Part shown: in pieces, positions 56,212 to 61,745 of the stretch
How positions within the stretch are numbered: the first letter of the stretch is position 1
How the letters are laid out: each line of letters opens with the position of its first letter
Assembly (NCBI RefSeq): GCF_019916025.1
Contig: NZ_CP079737.1
Coordinates: 1,302,001 to 1,366,000, forward strand
DNA length: 64,000 nt
From: Paraclostridium bifermentans
GTDB taxonomy: Bacteria > Bacillota > Clostridia > Peptostreptococcales > Peptostreptococcaceae
Reading direction: 5' to 3'
Translations under genes and position numbers: made by a program
The notes under the pieces: model-generated
The model's database searches: none
Seen by the model: the letters and a program-made list of their open reading frames with translations, nothing else
Told to the model about the DNA's origin: nothing

Positions 56212-56859
56212 TTACAGATTAGATTTGAAATTTTCAAAACCTACCCGATCTATAAAATCTCTAAGTTTTTCTTTTGAATTAGCAGTTGACTGATAATAGT
56301 TAATAACATTTTTTAAAAGTTTATATGTGCTTTTTTCATCTAAGTCAGATGCTAGTACATATCCAGATTTAGGATTGGTTCCAGCACAACCTCCAACAGT
56401 TATAAACAGTTTACCATTTGAATCAGCTAAAATACCTATATCTTTAACATATGCACTTACACATGAGTTTTTACAGCTAGATATTGCTATTTTAGTTTTT
56501 GAAGGTAATTCTATACCGTAAAATTTATTTACTATTTTCATATAGATGCCTATTGTAGGGTATTTACACATTCTACAAAAATTAGAAGTACAAACTGTTA
56601 TATTCGTTAGCAAGTTTTTGCCTTTAGGAACACAATCAAAATTTAAATCGTCTACAACTCTTTGTAAATTTACTTCATCGATATTTATTATTGAAATTTT
56701 TTGGTTAGTTCCAATTTTAAGTACACCATTATATTTTTTTGCAACTTCACCTATATGGATTATATTTTCAGGTGATATGAATGGAGTTTTAAAATTTGGG
56801 GTTATAGTAAATTTATCTTTGGGGCTTAAAGTTTTTTGTTTTTTTATAAATTTCTCCAT
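56212..56859 (-). CDS. compact nitrite/sulfite reductase-like protein
   Basis: 215 aa from the ATG at 56859, preceded by AAAGGATTTTTA; a longer frame to 57042 runs through the palindrome and the divergent promoter and is rejected. It holds one ferredoxin-like half (KIGTNQKISIINI) and a siroheme/4Fe-4S motif pair, CTSNFCRMC and SSCKNSCVSA, followed by GGCAGTNP. Normal siroheme reductases are more than 500 aa, so this is a minimal single-repeat form, as in small anaerobic assimilatory-type or Fsr-like proteins. Divergent from marR across a large inverted repeat. Confidence 0.75.
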   Translation of the reverse strand: MEKFIKKQKTLSPKDKFTITPNFKTPFISPENIIHIGEVAKKYNGVLKIGTNQKISIINIDEVNLQRVVDDLNFDCVPKGKNLLTNITVCTSNFCRMCKYPTIGIYMKIVNKFYGIELPSKTKIAISSCKNSCVSAYVKDIGILADSNGKLFITVGGCAGTNPKSGYVLASDLDEKSTYKLLKNVINYYQSTANSKEKLRDFIDRVGFENFKSNL

Positions 56860-56891
56860 ATGTAAAAATCCTTTAATTTGTTTTAATAATT

Positions 56892-56945
56892 TTTTATATA
56901 CTTTATATAATACATAAATAAATGTATTATATAAAGTATATAAAA
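56892..56945. promoter_or_regulatory. 24-bp perfect inverted repeat between reductase-like gene and marR
   Basis: Arms 56892-56915 and 56922-56945 are perfectly complementary across a 6-nt centre. It lies 33 nt before the reductase start and 36 nt before the marR start, where both promoters must sit. It is probably the operator (two overlapping sites) for the MarR protein. As RNA it could also fold in either direction. Confidence 0.7.
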
Positions 56946-56980
56946 GAAGCAATATATTTGTAAAGATGGAGGTAATTATA

Positions 56981-57400
56981 ATGAGCGATTCATTTGAGAT
57001 ATTAATGTTAATAAAAGAGATATACTCAAGATCTATGAGCAAGATAGAGGCAGGATTATCTGAGAGTGGTTTAACTCATCAACAAATAATGGTATTAAAG
57101 TTAGTTGCGCACAATAAGGAAATAAATATAAGTCAAATTTGTAATGAAATGTATTTATCAAAAGGAACTGTATCTGGTATTGTTAATAGACTGGAGCAAG
57201 CCGATTATATAAAAAAGGTAAAATATGATAATGATAAAAGGAATACTTATATACAATTTTCTACTAAAGGACTAGAGTTTGCAAAATATTTTAGAAGAAA
57301 ATCAGAAGAAACTTTTGGAAACTTATTTGATAATTTAAATGAAGATGAAAGAACTGAAATCATTAAGTCACTAAATTTATTAAAAAATAAATTAAAATAA
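56981..57400 (+). CDS. MarR family transcriptional regulator
   Basis: 139 aa from the ATG at 56981 with TGGAGGT 7 nt upstream; the upstream in-frame ATG at 56966 overlaps that site. HTH region: NISQICNEMYLSKGTVSGIVNRLEQADYIKK; wing: DNDKRNTYIQFSTKG. It is divergent from the siroheme-reductase-like gene and followed by an HsmA-family gene whose leader holds an 18-bp palindrome. It probably controls both neighbours and itself. Confidence 0.9.
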   Translation: MSDSFEILMLIKEIYSRSMSKIEAGLSESGLTHQQIMVLKLVAHNKEINISQICNEMYLSKGTVSGIVNRLEQADYIKKVKYDNDKRNTYIQFSTKGLEFAKYFRRKSEETFGNLFDNLNEDERTEIIKSLNLLKNKLK

Positions 57401-57404
57401 TTGT

Positions 57405-57433
57405 TTGACAAAATATAATACCGGGTATAAAAT
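57405..57433 (+). promoter_or_regulatory. promoter of the HsmA-family gene
   Basis: TTGACA (57405-57410), 17-nt spacer, TAAAAT (57428-57433). Confidence 0.75.
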
Positions 57434-57446
57434 TACTATAACAAAA

Positions 57447-57464
57447 TAGTTTGCATGCAAACTA
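57447..57464 (+). promoter_or_regulatory. 18-bp perfect palindrome, candidate MarR operator
   Basis: TAGTTTGCATGCAAACTA lies just downstream of the promoter at 57405-57433 and 5 nt before the ribosome binding site AAGGAGG. Its length, symmetry and position are those of a MarR roadblock operator; a MarR gene ends 47 nt upstream. Confidence 0.7.
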
Positions 57465-57480
57465 ATAAGGAGGAACAATT

Positions 57481-57876
57481 ATGAGTTTTAAATTAATAGC
57501 GGCTATAACAGCTATAACATTAGCTTTAGTATTTTATACAATAGGTGTATTTAGTGAAAGAAAAGCTAAGGTTTTAAAGAAAAATCATGTAATAATTTTT
57601 TATTTAGGTTTAATTTGTGATACAACAGGTACTTTTTTAATGAGTCAAATTGCTAAAACAGGAGTTAGTGGAATTTCACCAACTGCAGAAATGATACATG
57701 GTATCACAGGGACTATAGCAATATTATTAATGCTATTCCATGCAGTTTGGGCTACTTGGGTACTTTATAAAAATGACAAAGAAAAACAAAGAGTGTTCCA
57801 TAAATTTAGTATATTTGTTTGGTGTATATGGTTAATACCTTATGTAATAGGAGCAATAATAGGAATGTCACATTAA
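57481..57876 (+). CDS. HsmA-family (TIGR03987) four-helix membrane protein
   Basis: 131 aa with four hydrophobic segments. Family-typical stretches are TLALVFYTIGVFSERK, YLGLICDTTGTFLM, MIHGITGTIAILLMLFHAVWATWVLYK and FHKFSIFVWCIWLIPYVIGA. Conserved His residues in the third and fourth segments suggest metal or heme contact, but the function of the family is unknown to me. AAGGAGGAACAATT precedes the ATG. It is under its own promoter with a palindromic operator. Confidence 0.85.
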   Translation: MSFKLIAAITAITLALVFYTIGVFSERKAKVLKKNHVIIFYLGLICDTTGTFLMSQIAKTGVSGISPTAEMIHGITGTIAILLMLFHAVWATWVLYKNDKEKQRVFHKFSIFVWCIWLIPYVIGAIIGMSH

Positions 57877-57896
57877 TTTTTAGGAATTTTTATAGG

Positions 57897-57941
57897 CCCT
57901 CCTAAATATAATTATAAAAATAATTATATTTAGGAGGGTTT
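57897..57941 (+). terminator. 19-bp hairpin that also holds the oppA ribosome binding site
   Basis: Perfect 19-bp stem (57897-57915 with 57920-57938), AAAA loop, TTTT after it. It looks like the terminator of the upstream gene. The right arm contains AGGAGGG (57932-57938), the only ribosome binding site for the gene starting at 57943, so in read-through RNA that site is fully base-paired. Confidence 0.75.
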
Positions 57942-57942
57942 T

Positions 57943-59607
57943 ATGGTTCATAGAAAAAGGTTATTAGCATTGTTAACTATATCAACGATAGGTGTGTCTA
58001 GTTTAGTTGGGTGTACATCAAATCAAGGCTCGACAGGTTCAAATAATTCAGGAAAGGAAGCTGATCCATACAATGTACTTGCAAATAAAAATGCAAGAAT
58101 AGCTATAAATATGGCTATAGATAAACAGGGATTATGTGATGTTATATTAAATAATGGATCTGTTCCAGCTGATTACTTTGTTCCTAATGAGTTAGCTATA
58201 AATCAAGATGGAAAAGATTATAGGGATGTTGCTGGAAAAATGGGATACTCTTATAGTAGTGAAGAAGCTAAAAAGTATTGGGATAAGGCAAAAGAAGAAG
58301 TTGGATTTGGTACTGTAACTTTAGAGCTAGTAACTTTTGATAGTGATACAAGTAAGCGACAAGCAGAGTTTATGCAATCTGAGCTTCAAGAAAATTTACC
58401 TGGACTAACAATAAAAATTAAAACTCAACCATTTAAGCAAAAAATAGAATTAGAGCAAAAAGGTAAATTCCAATTAGCTTACGCAGGATGGGGAGCAGAT
58501 TACCCAGACCCTCTAACATTTTTAGATACTATGATGAAGGGTGTAAGTTATGCATCTAACACAGGTTATAAAAGTGATGAATATAATAAATTAGTAAATG
58601 AAGCAAAAGCAATGCCAGAACAAAGTGAAAGTTGGAATAAATTTGCAGAAGCTGAAAAACTTATGCTAGAAGATGCATATATAGCTCCACTAATTCAATC
58701 AGGTATAGCTTATATGCAAAAGGAATATGTAAGTGATATGTTTAAATTCCCTACAGTTCCATGGTCATATAAGTGGGCAGATGTTGATAAAGAGAAAAAA
58801 CAATTAAATTTAGTAAGTACTTCTGATATTCCAACTATAGACCCTAGTAAAGCTACAGATACTGTTTCATTTGAAGTAATGACTAATACTATGGAAGGAT
58901 TAGTTAGAATAGACAAAGAAAATAAAGCTATACCAGGTATTGCAGAAAGTTGGGAAACATCTCAAGATGGATTAACATGGACATTTAAATTAAGAAAAGA
59001 TGCTAAATGGTCAAATGGAGATGGAGTTACTGCAAAAGACTTTGAATATTCATGGAAGAGAACTTTAAATCCAGAAACAGCATCGCAATATGGATTTATA
59101 ATGCATGATATAGCTGGAGCAAAAGAATATAATTTAGGTGAAAATAAAGATCCTGATTCTGTAGGAGTAAAAGCTATAGATGATTATACTTTAGAAGTTA
59201 AGTTAGTAAGACCTGTAACTTATTTTGATAAACTAATGGCATTTGGAGTTTATTTACCTCAAAATCAAAAATTTGTTGAATCTCAAGGAGACATATTTGG
59301 AACAACAGCTGAGTCAACTTTATATAATGGACCATTTACATTAAGTGAATGGAAAATAGAAGATCACTACTCAATGACAAAAAACCCTACTTATTGGGAT
59401 AATTCCGCTGTCAAACTAGATGAGATAAATACAAAGATAGTTAAAGATGCGAATTCAGCACTTAATCTATATGAAACAGATGCAATAGATAGAGTAGCTG
59501 TTTCATCTGAAAATGTTGATAAATACAAAGACTCTAAGGAATTTAAAACTATGAAAGATTCATCAACTTATTTCTTACAAATTAATGCAGGTAATCCTCA
59601 AAAATAA
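57943..59607 (+). CDS. OppA-type solute-binding lipoprotein with swapped halves (circular permutation)
   Basis: 554 aa. Residues 1-24 are a signal peptide with lipobox (SLVGC, Cys24), then a Ser/Gly/Asn linker. Residues about 41-282 (NARIAINMAIDKQ to APLIQSGIAYMQK and PWSYKWADV) are what is normally the C-terminal half of OppA/DppA proteins. Residues about 285-554 (LNLVSTSDIPTIDPSKATD, NTMEGLVRID, DGLTWTFKLRKDAKWSNGD, up to STYFLQINAGN) are normally the N-terminal half. Nothing seems missing, and the natural joint YFLQINAGN to NARIAINMA is where the chain now ends and begins. No oppBCDF genes adjoin. The ribosome binding site is in a 19-bp hairpin. Confidence 0.85.
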   Translation: MVHRKRLLALLTISTIGVSSLVGCTSNQGSTGSNNSGKEADPYNVLANKNARIAINMAIDKQGLCDVILNNGSVPADYFVPNELAINQDGKDYRDVAGKMGYSYSSEEAKKYWDKAKEEVGFGTVTLELVTFDSDTSKRQAEFMQSELQENLPGLTIKIKTQPFKQKIELEQKGKFQLAYAGWGADYPDPLTFLDTMMKGVSYASNTGYKSDEYNKLVNEAKAMPEQSESWNKFAEAEKLMLEDAYIAPLIQSGIAYMQKEYVSDMFKFPTVPWSYKWADVDKEKKQLNLVSTSDIPTIDPSKATDTVSFEVMTNTMEGLVRIDKENKAIPGIAESWETSQDGLTWTFKLRKDAKWSNGDGVTAKDFEYSWKRTLNPETASQYGFIMHDIAGAKEYNLGENKDPDSVGVKAIDDYTLEVKLVRPVTYFDKLMAFGVYLPQNQKFVESQGDIFGTTAESTLYNGPFTLSEWKIEDHYSMTKNPTYWDNSAVKLDEINTKIVKDANSALNLYETDAIDRVAVSSENVDKYKDSKEFKTMKDSSTYFLQINAGNPQK

Positions 59608-59617
59608 ATAAAAATAG

Positions 59618-59646
59618 GTCTCACATTAATTAATGTGAGACTTATT
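59618..59646. terminator. bidirectional terminator after oppA
   Basis: 24-bp perfect palindrome (59618-59641) giving a stem of about 10 bp, with T-rich flanks on both strands, between convergent genes. Confidence 0.75.
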
Positions 59647-59651
59647 AAGTA

Positions 59652-59960
59652 TTATCTTAATTTTAAAGTTAATTTATCTTTAGACACATCGCCTACTTCA
59701 TATAATTTAAGTTTTTTTTCTATATCTTTTTCTATTTTTTTATCTGAACTTACAAATACATCTTTAAGTGCGGTTATTGCATAAATTAAAATACTTGTAT
59801 CTAATGAATAACCCATCAATTCATATTCTGTAGATTGACTTTTTACTAAATCATATATTTCTTGGCAGTACACCCCTTTAATGATAATAGTTTCATATTT
59901 TTCTTTTAATCCAACTAATAAATCAGTTGAGTTTAAAGCTTCAAATGTTATATTCTGCAT
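59652..59960 (-). CDS. small uncharacterised protein downstream of tetR
   Basis: 102 aa, soluble, alpha/beta, no recognisable motif; the C-terminus is Lys-rich. AGGGGTGAATTT precedes the ATG. It begins 33 nt after the end of the TetR gene on the same strand, so the two are probably co-transcribed from the TetR promoter. Function unknown. Confidence 0.6.
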   Translation of the reverse strand: MQNITFEALNSTDLLVGLKEKYETIIIKGVYCQEIYDLVKSQSTEYELMGYSLDTSILIYAITALKDVFVSSDKKIEKDIEKKLKLYEVGDVSKDKLTLKLR

Positions 59961-59993
59961 AAATTCACCCCTAAGATTTTATTTAATATATAG

Positions 59994-60548
59994 CTAGTAC
60001 CAATTTGTAACTAGAAAATCAGCTATATTTTCAAATGGTAAGTTTTCAGTTTTTAATAAACCTTGAAGAACTAATCCATCAACTATAGAAACTAGTAAGA
60101 ATGAAAGAGCTTCAGCATCTTTTGAACTTATTTTAACAATTTCTGATTTTAATGTGTTACGCCATTCTATATATTTTAATTTTATTTGTTCTTTTAAAGG
60201 ATCATTCCCTGTAATAGCTTCACAAAGAATGTACATGTGTATTCTACCTCTATCTTCTATATCGGAGATTTTCTCCATTATTAAGTTTATCATTTGCTCT
60301 TTTGGATTATTTGGATCCATACCTTGAATACATTGGAGTATAGATTCGCTGATTGCATTTAAGTGAGTATTGGCAATTTCAGAGATTAATGCATCTTTTG
60401 ATGAGTAGTGATAATATAAGGTACCTTTGCTTATATTTACGGCTTTTGCTATATCAGATAAACTAGTATTTTTAACTCCGTTTTTGGTTATCAATTCTGT
60501 TGCAGATAATAAAATATTTTCTTTCATATTAGTATTATTTGATTTCAT
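59994..60548 (-). CDS. TetR family transcriptional regulator
   Basis: 184 aa. The N-terminal HTH is typical: KENILLSATELITKNGVKNTSLSDIAKAVNISKGTLYYHYSSKDALISEI. The C-terminal ligand/dimer domain ends GLVLQGLLKTENLPFENIADFLV. AAAGGTTGACTTT precedes the ATG. It is divergent from degV, with a consensus promoter, a 14-bp palindrome and a GC-rich dyad between them, so it probably regulates itself and degV. Confidence 0.9.
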   Translation of the reverse strand: MKSNNTNMKENILLSATELITKNGVKNTSLSDIAKAVNISKGTLYYHYSSKDALISEIANTHLNAISESILQCIQGMDPNNPKEQMINLIMEKISDIEDRGRIHMYILCEAITGNDPLKEQIKLKYIEWRNTLKSEIVKISSKDAEALSFLLVSIVDGLVLQGLLKTENLPFENIADFLVTNWY

Positions 60549-60590
60549 AAAGTCAACCTTTCTACAATTAACTGCTATTTTAATAAAATA

Positions 60591-60619
60591 ATTATAAGCT
60601 TATAAATTTTTATTGTCAA
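60591..60619 (-). promoter_or_regulatory. consensus promoter of tetR with overlapping palindrome
   Basis: On the minus strand: TTGACA (60619-60614), 17-nt spacer, TATAAT (60596-60591), a perfect sigma-A match. The palindrome TTATAAGCTTATAA (60592-60605) covers the -10 and part of the spacer, as an autorepressor site would. Confidence 0.8.
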
Positions 60620-60659
60620 CAAAGTAACATATAGCAAAAATACGTTTAAAATAAGGTTT

Positions 60660-60735
60660 TTTGAGCAACGAGCAAAGTCTTTGGAGATATGAAAAGTTAG
60701 AAGACGTAATCGCTCGAGCGAAGAATACTTTTTAT
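60660..60735. other. GC-richer intergenic block of unknown origin
   Basis: About 43 percent G+C over 60661-60720, against an AT-rich surround. It contains repeated GAGCAACGAGCAAAG-like words and the palindrome TCGCTCGAGCGA (60710-60721). A short frame (26 codons from TTG at 60661) crosses it without a ribosome binding site. It could be a dispersed intergenic repeat or remnant. Confidence 0.4.
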
Positions 60736-60737
60736 GA

Positions 60738-60766
60738 TTGACTTTAATATAAATCAAATGTACAAT
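60738..60766 (+). promoter_or_regulatory. promoter of degV
   Basis: TTGACT (60738-60743), 17-nt spacer, TACAAT (60761-60766). Confidence 0.7.
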
Positions 60767-60781
60767 TAAATAAAAGATATA

Positions 60782-60798
60782 TCGGCCGACCGGCCGAC
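60782..60798 (+). promoter_or_regulatory. GC-rich dyad, candidate TetR operator in the degV leader
   Basis: TCGGCCG and CGGCCGA are inverted around AC (60782-60797); the same bases also form a direct repeat CGGCCGAC (60783-60790, 60791-60798). It is all but unique in base composition here and lies about 10 nt downstream of the expected transcription start, ahead of the ribosome binding site. Confidence 0.65.
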
Positions 60799-60820
60799 TG
60801 AAAAATAAGGAGATATATGA

Positions 60821-61669
60821 ATGAAAAAAATCAAGATAATAACAGATAGTTCTTGTGATTTAAATAAAGAGTTAGTACAAAAATATAATATAGAAATAGT
60901 AAAGTTAAATGTTTCATTTGGGGAAGATACTTACGCTGATGGAGATATGGATAGTGATACATTTTACAATAGAATGGCAAGTTCAAAGGAACTTCCTAAA
61001 ACATCGTGTCCATCACCTGAAAAGTTTGTAAATGTATATGATTGTGAAGAAGAAGAAATTTTAGTTTTAACTTTATCTTCAAAGCTATCAGCTACATATT
61101 CAACAGCGGTACTTGCAAAAAACATGTTTGAGGAAGACAACACGGATAAAAGAATAGAAGTGATTGATACTGCTAATGGATCAGTTGGTCAAGGGCTTTT
61201 AGTTATTAAAGCTGCTCAGTTAGCAGATGAAGGGAAAAATTTAGATGAGATAGTAGAAACTCTAGAAAATCTAAAAGAAAAAGTTACTTTCTATGGTTCT
61301 CTTGAAACTCTAGAAAATGCAATTAAAGGTGGTAGAGTAAATCCTTTAGCTGGAAAACTTATAAATGCATTGAATTTTAAAGTTATAATTCAGGTTATAG
61401 ATGGTATTGTAAAACCTGTTGATAAAGCAAGAGGTGATAGTAATTCAATTAAAAAAGTTATAGAAAACATATATAAAAATATTAGTAGTGAAAAGAAATA
61501 TAGTTTAGCGATAGGTCATTCTAATTGTAAAGAAAAAGCATTAAAGGTTAAAGAAATTATGTCAAAAGAGTATGATTTTAAAGATATAACGATAAGTTCG
61601 GTTGGATCTGTTATGGGAACATACACATCAAAAGGTGCAATATTAATAGGTATATTAGAAACTGTCTAA
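60821..61669 (+). CDS. DegV family fatty-acid-binding protein
   Basis: 282 aa. Family hallmarks: KIITDSSCDLNKELV at the N-terminus, TSCPSPEKFVNVY, TLSSKLSATYSTAVLA, GSVGQGLLVIKAAQLA, and the C-terminal SSVGSVMGTYTSKGAILIG. DegV/FakB-type proteins bind a fatty acid and present it to the kinase FakA for phosphorylation. AAGGAGATATATGA precedes the ATG. A TetR gene is divergent and a GC-rich dyad lies in the leader, so fatty-acid-responsive control by TetR is plausible. Confidence 0.92.
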   Translation: MKKIKIITDSSCDLNKELVQKYNIEIVKLNVSFGEDTYADGDMDSDTFYNRMASSKELPKTSCPSPEKFVNVYDCEEEEILVLTLSSKLSATYSTAVLAKNMFEEDNTDKRIEVIDTANGSVGQGLLVIKAAQLADEGKNLDEIVETLENLKEKVTFYGSLETLENAIKGGRVNPLAGKLINALNFKVIIQVIDGIVKPVDKARGDSNSIKKVIENIYKNISSEKKYSLAIGHSNCKEKALKVKEIMSKEYDFKDITISSVGSVMGTYTSKGAILIGILETV

Positions 61670-61687
61670 TTAATTAGACAGTTTTTT
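61659..61687 (+). terminator. terminator of degV
   Basis: 11-bp stem (61659-61669 with 61674-61684), TTAA loop, T-run; the stop codon is in the stem. Confidence 0.85.
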
Positions 61688-61715
61688 GTTTTTTATATAT
61701 TTTAAATGGTATAAT
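61686..61715 (+). promoter_or_regulatory. possible promoter of the DinG-like helicase gene
   Basis: TTGTTT (61686-61691), 18-nt spacer, TATAAT (61710-61715). The -35 box overlaps the degV terminator T-run. Confidence 0.45.
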
Positions 61716-61745
61716 TAAGGTTATTCTAAATGGAGGAGGTATTAT

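Noticed and set aside
56860-57042. N-terminal extension of the reductase-like protein
   Set aside because: It would cover the 24-bp inverted repeat and the divergent marR start; the ATG at 56859 has a ribosome binding site and matches the domain start.
57943-59607. Permuted oppA as two fused gene fragments or a frameshift artefact
   Set aside because: A single intact frame with one signal peptide and both complete halves is present; no frameshift is needed. Assembly error cannot be excluded without reads.
60575-60757. 60-aa minus-strand open frame between tetR and degV
   Set aside because: It spans the tetR promoter and the GC-rich block, has no ribosome binding site and no family resemblance.
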